From positions 806,001-870,000 of the forward strand of contig CAWANP010000002.1 in assembly GCA_963783445.1 (NCBI GenBank): a stretch of DNA of 64,000 nt. Reading direction: 5' to 3'. Below are positions 43,121-52,987 of this stretch, piece after piece; the stretch's first letter is position 1, and each line of letters starts with the position of its first letter. Source of the DNA: CAWANP01 sp963783445. Its GTDB lineage: Bacteria; Chloroflexota; Anaerolineae; JAAYZQ01. The notes under the pieces were generated by a model that was given only the letters and a program-made list of their open reading frames with translations, did not search any database and was not told the DNA's origin. A program made the translations under genes and the position numbers.

Positions 43121-46116
43121 ATGCGTACGAAAAACGGAAACCAGGCAGGCGGCAGGCCGTCGTGGTCGGAGATAGTCATCCCCCTATGGCTTGTTCTGAG
43201 CGCCCTGGCCATGGTCTGGCTCATCGCCGCTTGTGCCCCCGCGGCTACACCCGAGGAGCTGCCAGCGAAACTGACTGACACATCTACGTCGGTGCCGGCA
43301 GCCTCAGCCACTGATTCCGTCACCCTGTCCAGGAAGGCCACCGTCCCTCTTACGACCGAAGCGAGGGCCACGGTCAGGGCAAGCCTGCCGCCCACACCAA
43401 CGCCTGATGTCTCGAGAGGCGTGCCGTGGAGTGAGGCGGATGCCGGCGTGATTCCTTTGTCGGTTGGTGAGGGCGGTCCTCTACTATGGGCCGTGTTCAC
43501 GCAGGGCATGCGCCTCAATGATCCGGATCGGGGGCACTTTTTGGCCATCTATACCCATGATGGCCAAGATTGGCAGGAACTCGACCGGGTGGTGCTGACA
43601 TCGTGCGCCGAGTATGTCGGATCCGAGTCCCTCACGCAGGTCGAGGTTGAACCGAGCCATACCTGGCTGGAGCTGCAGAGCGGCGCAGGGGCCCACAGTG
43701 GTTGCTACGATCTGTTGAGTTTCGACGGTGAGAGGTTGCGTTTTGAGGCCTCCAACTCGCACTCGAGCCCCAGGGCAGGCTGGCTGGAGGATCTGGACGG
43801 CGATGGGAGCCCGGAAGTCGTTCTGGATCTGACAGAGAACTATGTCTTCTGTTATGCCTGTGGTCTGCGCTACCCGCGCTTCAGCGTACTCCGCTGGGAT
43901 GGGGATCAGCTCGCCAAAGTTCAGCTCTCGGCCCTGCCCCAGGCTGCACCCACGGAACTCCAGAGCTTGAATACCCGAGCCAGTGGAACTGGCCCGGGCT
44001 GGGCTTTGGAAGGATGCCCAGGAAGTGATTGGCCAAGCGCTGGCAGCGGATGTACAGGATCCAGTCACTGAGGCAACCGTAGCTTGGAACGGCCTGCTGA
44101 TTGGCTTGCACGTCAAGGCTCTGGCCGATCAGGTGGATGGGGGCGTTTATCCTCTGCTTGAGAACGCTTTCTATGGGGACTATGACGCCGCAGTGGATGC
44201 CATGCGCCCTTTCAGTGCGGAGCAGATCTGGGGACCGGAGACGCCCCTGGTGGTTGGTACAGCGGCCGAAGGTTGGGAGTTCGAGCTGAGTACCTGGATC
44301 TCGCAAACCACCAACCTGGCCCTGCGCGCGCAGCCCGACCTGGCCCCGGCCCTGTTCCTGCGTGCTTGGGGCGCTCACCTCAGGGTTCCGGGCGACGTAC
44401 AGGCTGTGTCCGATGTGGAACGCGCCGCCGAGCTGGCCCCCGACGATCCGCTGTTTACCCAAAGCGCTGCCTACTTGCAGGTGCCTATCTCTGTCGCCCC
44501 CCCGCCGCAGCCAATCACTCTACCAACCGCTGTCAGCCGAGGCGTGCTACGAGCTGGGGCAGGCTCTGATGCAAACGCTGGCTATGACCGTGACGCTGGC
44601 GGAGGTACCGCTAGAGGACTTTCTCCCTGGAATGGTTGGAACCGGCTGCCGTTCCATGGCCCACAGGCACCGGCGTCGACTTTGAAGGGGCCAGGTTGCG
44701 GTTTCTGCCGACATAAAGGCCTTGCTGGAGGAGAGGGGCTGGGACGAGGACCCGATGTACGCTGCCGACGGCCCTACTGGTACTGCTGCCGCCTTCCGAC
44801 AAAAGGAGCGACATTTGCTTCCTGTCGGTGGACTGGTCACCGTCCGATGCGGCAGACTGTCCTCCTGACCAACCGATCTCGGCCTGTGATCTGGACCCGG
44901 AGCAGCAGCTTCGCACTATCATCCTGACCTGTGCCAGGCAGGGGGCGCCGCCGGGCGACCTACCCGACGGTGAGTCGGGCGAGAATCCGACCGAGCACCT
45001 GTGCCCTCACCGGTACCCACACCCGTAGCCCCGGCCGAGGAGGCGTGGCAGGTGCGCAGCCTGCTGGCTGGGCCAGGCCAGCCGGGCCGGCTGTACGTCT
45101 TGCAAGTCGATGAGTCGTCCGGCGCCTGGCCCGCAACCCGCGCTCGCCTGCTCATCAGCGACGACTATGGGCAGACCTGGTCCCCATTCGCTGGTGGCCT
45201 TCCGGCCGAGGAGTGTGTGCGCAACATCAACCTGGACTATGCAGCGCTGCCCCAGCGTGGCGAGTCGGATGCGCTCTATGCCAGTACATGCCACGGGCTT
45301 TTCCGCTGGACCGACAGCGCCTGGGTGCTGGTCTCACCTCAGGAGACAGGGATGGTGGCCATAGTCTATGGCCAGCCGGAGATCATCTGGGCAACCCAAG
45401 CCTTCGCGCATGGTGGCGGCGTGATCCGCAGCGACGACGGCGGCGGCGCCTGGATCCCGGCAGGTGATGGATTGATCAGTTTCAACGGGGTCGCGAACCT
45501 GGGCATCGACCCGCGCGACGCCAATTCCCTGTACGCCATCATCTGGCCTAAATATGCCGGCAGCTACCTGCGCAGGGGTACGGCTGGCGGCCAGTGGAAG
45601 ACGATGCCCACGCCAAAGAACAACAGCGTCATCGATACCGGCATGACGATGGATGGTGCCACCGGGGCGCTGTATGTGGTCGTGACCGCACCCACTGCCC
45701 AGCTCTGGCGTACACTCAATCCTAGTGCACCCGATGTCAACGACGTTCGCTGGGAGCTGCTGCACGATTTTGGCCGAGACAAACAGGTGGAGCTCCTGGC
45801 CTCGGGTTGGAGCCCCGATGGCCTGGCGCTGTATGCCAACCTGCGGTCCTTGGACTGGAAGGACGAGAACCTGGCAGAAGTGGGCCATCCAGTGCTTCAC
45901 CGCTCGCTGGACGGCGGAGAGACTTGGTCGTCATTACCGATTCCCTAGCCGGCTCAGGCCAGGCCTGCGAAGCATCAGCGATTTGGCCACCTTTTGGTCC
46001 TTGATCCGTCCTATACCTCGGAGCGCCATGCCGGCGAGATGGAGGCAGCGGCTCGGGATGCTGGGCTGACCCGAGTGCGGGTCGGCAAGTGGTGTCTGCC
46101 CTCATGTGCCTACTGA
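43121..46116 (+). pseudogene. Large surface lipoprotein with Asp-box repeats, several frameshifts
   Basis: Coding-like sequence runs for 3 kb through changing frames. Part A (43121-~43975): signal peptide and lipobox MVWLIAACAPAATP, a Ser/Thr-rich linker, then a domain with LEDLDGDGSPEVVLDLTENY (FG-GAP/EF-hand-like). Part B (~43975-44480): helical LARAGLWKDAQEVIGQALAA. Part C (~44490-44640): EACYELGQALMQTLAMTVTL. Part D (~44828-45000): DWSPSDAADCPPDQP. Part E (45001-45948): sialidase-type Asp boxes SDDYGQTWSP, RSDDGGGAWIP and SLDGGETWSS. Part F to 46116: LDPSYTSERHAGEMEAA. It may be one decayed gene, or a gene with many sequencing errors. GGAGG precedes the first ATG. Confidence 0.65.
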
Positions 46117-46195
46117 GTGAGAGCCACGGCCATCGTTCGTGTTGTACGAACAGAATACCTCTCCCTTGTTCGGGGGAGGCTTGGGAGGAAGAACC

Positions 46196-46822
46196 ATGGA
46201 CCGAGTTGATCAGATGTACGAGGCCGTCAAGCAAAAAATCCTTGACCTGGAGGTGGATCCGACCCAGCCCATCGATGAAACGGCACTGGTGCGGGAGACC
46301 GGTGGCAGCCTGACCCTGGTACGCCAGGCGCTGGATCGCCTGGAGCAGGAGGGCTTGGTCGTCAAACAGCGAAGGCGCTGGCACGTAGCCCGGGCGGCCA
46401 CTGCCTCCATCATGATGGAGATTTTTGAGGTACGTACCACGCTGGAAGGCATGTGCGCCCGCCTGGCCGCCGACCGGATCACGGCGGAGCAGATCGAGCG
46501 CATGGAGAAGGTCCATCGTGACTTTGAGCGTGTTCTTCATCAAGGGGACAATGTGGCGCTCCTGGCGGTCGATAAAAAGTTCCACCAGTTGCTGTACGAG
46601 GCGTCGGGCAATCGATTCCTGGCACGGGCGCTGGATGAGATGTACACTTTGATCTACCGCCTCTTCTACTTTGCTCTGGATCGCATGGGCAGTGTGCGTG
46701 CCAACGTGGAGGAGCACCACAACATTCTCGAGGCAGTCAAGGCCGGGGACGGACGTACTGCCGAGCGGTTGATCCAGCAACACATCATCCACTTCCAGCG
46801 AATGGTCGAAGAGCTGCTGTAG
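46196..46822 (+). CDS. GntR/FadR-family transcriptional regulator
   Basis: A 208-residue regulator. The N-terminal winged helix-turn-helix has ILDLEVDPTQPIDETALVRE and TLVRQALDRLEQEGLVVKQR. The C-terminal all-helical FCD ligand domain has the metal-site pattern DKKFHQLLYEASGN, VEEHHNILEAVKAGD and QHIIHFQRMV. Such regulators respond to small organic acids. The target is unknown; the convergent operon for pseudouridine use lies downstream. ATG 46196 has GGAGG seven bases upstream. Confidence 0.9.
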   Translation: MDRVDQMYEAVKQKILDLEVDPTQPIDETALVRETGGSLTLVRQALDRLEQEGLVVKQRRRWHVARAATASIMMEIFEVRTTLEGMCARLAADRITAEQIERMEKVHRDFERVLHQGDNVALLAVDKKFHQLLYEASGNRFLARALDEMYTLIYRLFYFALDRMGSVRANVEEHHNILEAVKAGDGRTAERLIQQHIIHFQRMVEELL

Positions 46823-46843
46823 CTGGTGAGGCCTTGCCGGACC

Positions 46844-46916
46844 TCACCACCGAGGCACAGAGAGACAAGATTCTCTGCCTGGAGATCCTCTGTGTTCTTT
46901 CTCTGTGGTTCGGTGA
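46844..46916. repeat. Dispersed inverted repeat, copy 2
   Basis: Imperfect arms tcaccaccgaggcacagag and ctctgtggttcggtga surround ttctctgcctggagatcctctgtg. Same cacagag/ctctgtg theme as the element at 39370-39436, suggesting a family of small dispersed repeats. Confidence 0.65.
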
Positions 46917-46935
46917 TTACCTGCTCAGTGTGCTT

Positions 46936-47631
46936 CTAGTTGCGCAATAAGCTGAGGATCAGAATCGAGGCCGCCGGGATGGTGAGGTTGTCCATGCCCC
47001 AGGGCGTCAGCGCTTCCACCAAGGTGCATACGATTGCCACCGCCGCGCCATAAATGAGTGCCAGGAGCCAGTGGATGGGGGGCTTTCCGGCGAGATAGGG
47101 CATGGCGAACAGCGCCAGGGCGGTCGTGACCCAACTCCAGAGTAACATGGCAACCGATCCTTCCAGCGTCCGGGTCCGCCCGGCGATGGTGTAGCGATAG
47201 TGCCCATGCCGCTGGCCAACGATGGCCGCCATGGCATCACCCCAGGTCAGCGGCATCATGGCCGCGACCATGAGCACCGGCTGGGGCCAGAAGTAATAGA
47301 TCACGGCGCCGAAAGAGATGGGAAAGAAGATGGTACCTAGGTTGCCCCTGTCCTCTGATTCCATGGCCTTGAAGGTGCCCCGCAGGTATGAGATCGTGTT
47401 GATCACGACAAAGGTCGCGGGCGGGATGAGGGCAAAATACCATGTCTCAAATAGCAGCGCGGTGCCCACGACCCACATGCCAACGCCGATATGGATGAAC
47501 TTCCGGGTAAAGCTGGGCGGGCGATTGCCGGCCCAGCGCAGGAATTCCCCAAGTGCGATTACTCCGAATACATAGACATAAGAAAGAACCAGCGCCGTGT
47601 AGTCTGGTGTCCATGTAAATGGCAAGGTCAT
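46936..47631 (-). CDS. Dolichol/phytol kinase-like CTP-dependent membrane enzyme
   Basis: Polytopic membrane protein of 231 residues with about seven helices. The signature is that of the SEC59/VTE5 polyprenol kinase family, related to CDP-diglyceride synthetase: FTRKFIHIGVGMWVV, PLTWGDAMAAIVGQRHG, GRTRTLEGSVAMLLWS and LVEALTPWGMDNLTIP. These enzymes use CTP to phosphorylate a prenyl alcohol. ATG 47631 overlaps the psuG stop by 4 bp, so it is co-translated with the pseudouridine genes, an unexplained pairing. Confidence 0.82.
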   Translation of the reverse strand: MTLPFTWTPDYTALVLSYVYVFGVIALGEFLRWAGNRPPSFTRKFIHIGVGMWVVGTALLFETWYFALIPPATFVVINTISYLRGTFKAMESEDRGNLGTIFFPISFGAVIYYFWPQPVLMVAAMMPLTWGDAMAAIVGQRHGHYRYTIAGRTRTLEGSVAMLLWSWVTTALALFAMPYLAGKPPIHWLLALIYGAAVAIVCTLVEALTPWGMDNLTIPAASILILSLLRN

Positions 47632-48578
47632 TGGGCGGATCTCCCTTCGGCTGTATGCGGATCAGGGGGAGTGCCCTTCAAGGCGACCGCGATCCGGGCA
47701 GCCACAGCGGCATTATTTTCCAGCAGGGCAACGTTGGCGCTGAGACTGGCCCCACCAGTTTCCTGGGCGACCCGGCTGAGGAGAAAGGGCGTGACCGCGC
47801 TGCCCTCAATCTCCTGAGCTTCGGCCGCGGCCAGCGCCGTATCGATCACGGCGTCCAGTTGCTCCGCCGGCAGCTCGCTCTGCGCCGGTACCGGGACCGC
47901 GATCAGCAAACCGCTGGACAGTCCCATCTGGCGGCTAGCCCGGATGATGGCCGCAGCCTCCCTAGGAGTGTCCACTCGTACGTCCACCGGCAGCCCGCTG
48001 CGCCGGGTGTAAAAGGCAGGAAAGTCATTGGCACCGTACCCGATGACGGGTACGCCGCCTGTCTCCAGCCATTCCAGCGTGGCTCGTAGGTCCAGGATCG
48101 ATTTGGCCCCGGCGCAGACCACGGCCACAGGGACCGAGGCCAGGGTGGGCAGGTCGTTGGAGACGTCAAAGGGGGCATTGCGATGGACTCCCCCGATGCC
48201 GCCCGTGGCAAACACCTCGATCCCGGCCCAGTGAGCGATGGTGACGGTCGCTGCCACCGTGGTGGCGCCGTCGCCGCCCCGGGCAACGACCACCGGCAGG
48301 TCACGGCGGCTGGTCTTGCGGATTCTACCCGGGCGTGCGGTGGCCAGGTGTTGCAGCTCTCTGTCTTTCAGGCCCACGCACAGTTGCCCACCCAGTACGG
48401 CGATGGTGGCCGGTACGGCACCGTACTGGCGGACGATGGTCTCCATCCGCCTCGCAACCACCAGATTGGCAGGGTAGGGCAACCCGTGGGCAATGACGGT
48501 AGATTCCAGGGCGACGAGCGGCCGGTTACTCTCCAATGCTTGCTGTACTTCTTTGCTGAGCCGTAGTGGCTGTTTCAC
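47628..48578 (-). CDS. psuG: Pseudouridine-5'-phosphate glycosidase
   Basis: Splits pseudouridine 5'-phosphate into uracil and ribose 5-phosphate in the cytoplasm. The 316-residue protein shows LVALESTVIAHGLPYP, GAVPATIAVLGGQLCVGL, GGDGATTVAATVTIAHWAGI, VFATGGIGGVHR and VVCAGAKSILDLRATLEWLE, all conserved in PsuG. The start is a GTG at 48578 (VKQPLRLSKEVQQAL) with AAGG upstream. The same frame is also open into the upstream kinase gene, but only because of a frameshift there, so this is not a true fusion. Length matches free-standing PsuG. Confidence 0.92.
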   Translation of the reverse strand: MKQPLRLSKEVQQALESNRPLVALESTVIAHGLPYPANLVVARRMETIVRQYGAVPATIAVLGGQLCVGLKDRELQHLATARPGRIRKTSRRDLPVVVARGGDGATTVAATVTIAHWAGIEVFATGGIGGVHRNAPFDVSNDLPTLASVPVAVVCAGAKSILDLRATLEWLETGGVPVIGYGANDFPAFYTRRSGLPVDVRVDTPREAAAIIRASRQMGLSSGLLIAVPVPAQSELPAEQLDAVIDTALAAAEAQEIEGSAVTPFLLSRVAQETGGASLSANVALLENNAAVAARIAVALKGTPPDPHTAEGRSAQ

Positions 48579-48619
48579 TTCGATAGCCTTGCTACGCCTG
48601 TGATGTCCCACATGGGCGT

Positions 48620-49550
48620 CTAGATGACCAACTGGTCGTAGAGCCGGTCCAGGCTCAGGTCCGTACACACGGTTTTGCGGCTGTGCACGGTGAGGGCAGC
48701 GGCCGACGTGCCCAGGCGTACAGCTTCGTCCACGGGGAAAGTCGTTGAGCAGGCCGAAAACCACCGCGGCAGTCAGTGCATCGCCGGCGCCCGTGAGTTC
48801 CACGACCTCCACCTCGATGGCCGGGACGTGGCCGCTCTCGTCCCAGGTGGCATAGACCAGGCCGGTGGCGCCCAAGGTCACGATGGCGATCTTGACGCCC
48901 ATGGCCACCAGCTTCTGCGCGGCAACCAGGGCGCTTTCCCGATCGGTGACCTCTACGTCGCATAGGGCCTTGGCTTCAGCGGCATTGGGCGCCACCAGTG
49001 TAAGCTCCAGCAGATAAGGGCACAGGCGTAGGGCCAGGGTAGCCGTCGTCGGATCGGCGCAGACGGGCACACTGTACCGGCGAGCCAGTTTCAGGATGGT
49101 GTCGAAGGTCTGAGCGGACAGGCTGGCATCCAGGACAAGCATCCGCGCATCGCGAAATAGGGCGCGCCGCTTGTAGATATAGCCCGGCGTGATCAGTTCG
49201 CGGCTGATGGACATATCGTCGATGGACATGACCAGGTCGCCACTGTCGTCCAGGACGGCCAGATACGCCGCCGTCCGGTGGTCGGCATCCACCAGGACGT
49301 TGCTGGTGTCAATGCCGCACTCGGCTGCTTGCTGCAGGATGCGCCGCCCGGAACCGTCCCCGCCTACCGCGGAGAGCAAGATGACCCGCTCGCCCAGGTT
49401 GGCCAAGTTCTCGGCAATATTCCGCCCCACGCCACCCACGCTGACGCGAATGGCGCCCGGCGTGGAAGTGCCGGTCTGGATGGTCTTGCCGGCGCGGCCC
49501 TTGGTATCTATGCTGGCCGCGCCGATGACTAGGATATGGCCTGTACTCAT
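48620..49550 (-). CDS. psuK: PfkB-family kinase, probable pseudouridine kinase, frameshifted near 3' end
   Basis: About 309 residues after repair. VIGAASIDTKGRAGKTIQ at the N-terminus and VSVGGVGRNIAENLANLG are typical of PsuK-like PfkB kinases, with the catalytic VVELTGAGDALTAAVVFGLL. After LLNDFP the listed frame runs into nonsense, while the next frame gives VDEAVRLGTSAAALTVHSRK and LDRLYDQLVI to a stop at 48620. An extra C in a run of four (48734-48737) accounts for this. It would phosphorylate pseudouridine for the adjacent PsuG. ATG 49550 has a GGGGGA site. Confidence 0.83.
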
Positions 49551-49812
49551 CGATGTCCCCCAAGAAAGACTCTCTACCTTAGGCTTGCTCGAACTACAGT
49601 GGCCTGAGCCACTTGCGACGGTCGCTGCCGGTGACTCTATCCGGCCAGGAACCCTCCTGGCTCCTAGGTGTGCTTCTCTTGCCAGGCATGTTTAGGCCTC
49701 GGATAGTTCGTGGATGAGACACCCATACTATAGCACAAGTTGGCGCTCTGGCAAATCAGTGGACTTTGCTCTTAATGTCTAGCGAGCTCCGAACCCTTGA
49801 AAGGGCGTATCT

Positions 49813-51566
49813 TCACGCCACGTGAAAATCCCTCAAGATCGACCCGCCCACAAACTCCAGCAAGATCGAGTTATCCGGCACCAGGTCCGGCGCCAGGGGC
49901 TCGAACCACTCCAGGAAAGCCAGGAGCCGCTTGGCCTCGACAAAGGCCCGAGTGCCGGTTTTGACCTGCAGGAGCAGCGGCTCGGCAAAGGGCTTGAGCA
50001 CCGCCAGCTCGTAGAGCAGCGCCGAGTTGAACATCACGTCGGCGTGCTCCTGGTAGGGAAAGATCCAGCGCTTCTCGCCGCGGCGCACGCTTCCCCAGCG
50101 GTCGATAGTCTGCCGGGCAGAGTAGCCCCGGTACCGGGCGTCGCGCACAATGCGACGGATGAGGCGCGTGTCGGTCGTCGGCACCCGGTTGTGCTTGTCG
50201 ATGTTGAGTTGCGTCAGCGCCGAAACATAGATGCGGTAGGTGACACCAGGGGGAACATTGGGTACCAGGTCAGGGTTGAGTCCGTGGATGCCCTCGACGA
50301 TGATGATGTGGTCGGGATGGAGGCGCGCCTCCTGGCCCACCTCGCGGCGTCCCGTCTTAAAGTTGTAGGTGGGCAGGGTCACGTCCTGCCCGTCGAGCAG
50401 CCGCAGCAGGTGGTCGTTAAACAGGGACACATCCAGGGCGTCCAGGTGTTCAAAGTCGTATTCACCCTGTTCGTCGCGGGGCGTTTTGTCTCTCTCGACG
50501 AAATAGTTGTCCAACTCCAGCGCAAAGGGGCGCAAGCCATTGGCCATCAACTGGATGCTCAGCCTCTTGGAGAAGGTGGTCTTGCCCGAGGAGGACGGCC
50601 CGGCGATGAGTACCAGGCGGATCTGGCCTTGCCTCGCTGCGATCTCGTCGGCGATGCGGGCGATACGCTGCTCGTGCAGCGCCTCGGCCACCAGTACTGT
50701 CTCGCGGGAGCGCTCGCCGGCGATGGCTTCGTTGAGGCAGCCCACGTCGCTGACGCCCATCAGCTCCATCCACTGGCCGTACTCGCGAAAGACGCTGAGC
50801 AGCTTGGGATAGTCCACGACCGGTTGGAGTTCCATGGTGGGCGTCGTGCGAGGGAAGCGCAGGGCAAAGCCCGGGGGATAGGCCTGCAGGGAAAAGACCG
50901 TCAGGTAGCCCGTGGAAGGGACCATGTAGCCGTGGAAATAGTCTCGAAAGCCCCGCAGGTTGTAGAGCGTCAGGTATCCCTTGCGCCGGCGGTGCAGCAG
51001 CCGGACCTTGTCCTCGTCGCCCCGGGCCCGGAACAGAGAAACAGCATCATTCAGGGGCACGCGCGACTTGCGGATCGGCTCGTTGGCCTCTACGATTTCG
51101 CGCATCCTGGCCTCGATCTGTGCCAATTCCCCGGCGCTGAACGGTTCGCGGCCCTGGACGTGGCAGAAGTAGCCGCCAAAGGTCAGGGAGTGGTCGACAT
51201 AGACCGTAGCCTCTGGGAACAGCTCGTGCACGGCTGTCACCAGCAGAAAGGCCAGGGAGCGGCGGTAGATGCGAAAGCCGTCGCTCTGCGCCATGGTGAT
51301 GGGCGTTACCTCGACGTCAGTCTCGACCCGGTAGGTGAGTTCCCGCAGCTCGTTGTCGATCAGGGCCGCGACCGTCGGAGCCTGGGGATCGGAACCGGCA
51401 GCGCGGATGAATTCCTCCAGCGCTGTGCCTACGGGCCCCTCGAAAACGCGGCCATCGTCGAGCCAGACCTGGGCCGTCTCACGGGGCTGGGTAGGATGGA
51501 TCTTGGAGCCAGGAGATCCGGCAGACGGGATCTGGGGCTGCTCGTCCCTTTGTATCTGTTGCTCAT
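49813..51566 (-). CDS. TGS-like domain plus uridine kinase-type P-loop protein
   Basis: Multidomain protein of about 585 residues. The N-terminus (QVWLDDGRVFEGPVGTALEE) is a TGS-like domain; TVYVDHSLTFGGYFCHVQGR and similar segments recall the editing/TGS region of threonyl-tRNA synthetase. The C-terminal half is a uridine kinase domain: LIAGPSSSGKTTFSKRLS, LELDNYFVERDKTPRD, IIIVEGIHGLNPDLV and RLIRRIVRDARYRG, ending EFVGGSILRDF as in the kinase at 13498. The ATG at 51566 overlaps the upstream stop by 4 bp but is out of frame; a one-base shift near 51545-51552 would join them. Substrate unknown. Confidence 0.8.
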
Positions 51567-51831
51567 GGTGTACTCTTTTCGCCTCCAAGCCAGTAGATGA
51601 GGATGAGAAAAAGAAAAGCGCCGATGGTGGCCTCGATGATGTGTACTGGGCCCAGGGTCCATGGACGAAGGCCAACATCTCGCCCGCCAAGTGGCCGGCC
51701 GCAAAGCCCAGCACCGACGCCAGCCAGTAGAGCAGCAGGTCGCGCAGCCGCCGGCCCTTCCACAGGTGAAAGGCGGCGGCATAGATAGAAGCCAGGAGCA
51801 ACGAGAGGACCAGGCTCGGTTCTTGGATCAT
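51563..51831 (-). CDS. Small membrane protein, frameshifted
   Basis: About 90 residues when two frames are joined. The first gives MIQEPSLVLSLLLASIYAAA, WKGRRLRDLLLYWLASVLGF and AGHLAGEMLAFVHGP. The second, shifted near 51650-51660, gives LGPVHIIEATIGAFLFLILI and YWLGGEKSTP to TGA at 51563. Together they make three to four hydrophobic helices. Family not recognised. AAGGAG precedes the ATG at 51831. It is coupled by an ATGA overlap to the kinase gene and lies 18 bp after mnmA. Confidence 0.6.
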
Positions 51832-51849
51832 GCTGCTCTCCTTGCCTAC

Positions 51850-52981
51850 TTACTTGCCGCTCCTACGTCTCTGGCTCGGACAGACCCCAAGCCGGGCTCC
51901 GCTGATGATCCCCCCACCGAGCACCTCGTCACCCTGGTAGGCCACGACAGCCTGGCCGGGTGTGATGTCTCGCAGCGGTCTGTCGAATTCGACCCGGGCC
52001 TGCCCGTTCGCCAGCGGTGTCCAGGTCGCGCTGGCCAGGGCGGCCCTGTAGCGTATCTTGGCCTGCACTTGGACTGGCTCGGCGGGCGGCTTGCCGCTCA
52101 CATAGCTTACTTCTTTGGCGTCCAGGATCCGCTGGCCCAGCTCCCGGCTGGGCCCGACGACCAGGGCATTGCGGGAGACGTCCAGACGGATGACGTACAA
52201 CGCCTCTGCCGCGGCGATGCCCAGGCCCCGTCGCTGGCCGACGGTGTAAAAGGGCAGTCCCTGGTGCTGGCCAATCTCCCTGCCGGCGGTGTCGAGGATG
52301 GGCCCGGGCTGTACGGCCTCGGGAGCGCGCGCCTGCAGGAAGCGCCGGTAATCGTCGTCGCTCACGAAGCAGATCTCCATGCTCTCACCCTTCTCGGCCA
52401 CTGGCAGGTCGCGCTGGCGGGCCATCTCCCGGACCTGGGTCTTGGTGTACGCGCCCACGGGCAGTAGAACCTGCCGCAGCTCCTGCTGGCCCAGCATGTA
52501 GAGCACGTAGGACTGGTCCTTTTGCCGGTCGGCGCCCATGCGCAGCCGGCAGCTGACCGTTGGCCTGCTCCACGCGAGCATAGTGCCCGGTGGCCAGGTG
52601 GCTGGCTTCCAGTGCCTGGGCATGGCGCAGCAGCCGGCCGAAGCGGATGTGGCGGTTGCAGGCCAGGCAGGGATTGGGCGTGCGGCCGCGGCTGTACTCG
52701 GCGACAAAATAGTCAACCACGGAGGCCTTGAACTCGGACTCATAGTTGACCAGGTAGAAAGGGATGCCCAGGCGTGCGGCCACACGCCGGGCGTCCTCCA
52801 CCGCCTCCGGGGCGCAGCAGCGGTTCTCTGCTTCCCCTGAGCTCAGGACAGATTTTTCAGCCCACAGCCGCATCATCACCCCAATGACCTCATAGCCCTG
52901 CTCCACCAGCAGGGCGGCAGCCACCGAGCTATCCACGCCGCCGCTCATGGCAACCACGACCCGATTCGGATGTGGCGTCAT
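51850..52981 (-). CDS. mnmA: tRNA 2-thiouridylase MnmA, interrupted by a frameshift
   Basis: Thiolates U34 of tRNA-Lys, -Glu and -Gln, using sulfur relayed from a cysteine desulfurase. The 5' part has VVVAMSGGVDSSVAAALLVE (PP-loop), CCAPEAVEDARRVAARLGIP and RTPNPCLACNRHIRFG with the catalytic Cys, then GHYARVEQ. The 3' part resumes in the next frame with RMGADRQKDQSYVLYML, GESMEICFVSDDDYRRFL (second catalytic Cys), YTVGQRRGLGI and a C-terminal barrel. The break is one extra base near 52548. Joined, it is about 377 residues, normal for MnmA. Since MnmA loss is usually harmful, a sequencing error is the likelier cause. Confidence 0.9.
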
Positions 52982-52987
52982 GGTACC

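Noticed and set aside
47628..49550. Single 640-residue PfkB-PsuG fusion protein
   Set aside because: The join (RGRSCTPGHVGRCPHRAQ) is nonsense; the next frame restores a normal PfkB C-terminus and stop at 48620, and PsuG has its own GTG start at 48578.
49822..51600. 592-residue open frame on the plus strand opposite the uridine-kinase-like gene
   Set aside because: Shadow of the real gene; composition rich in Gln, His and Arg and no recognisable motif.
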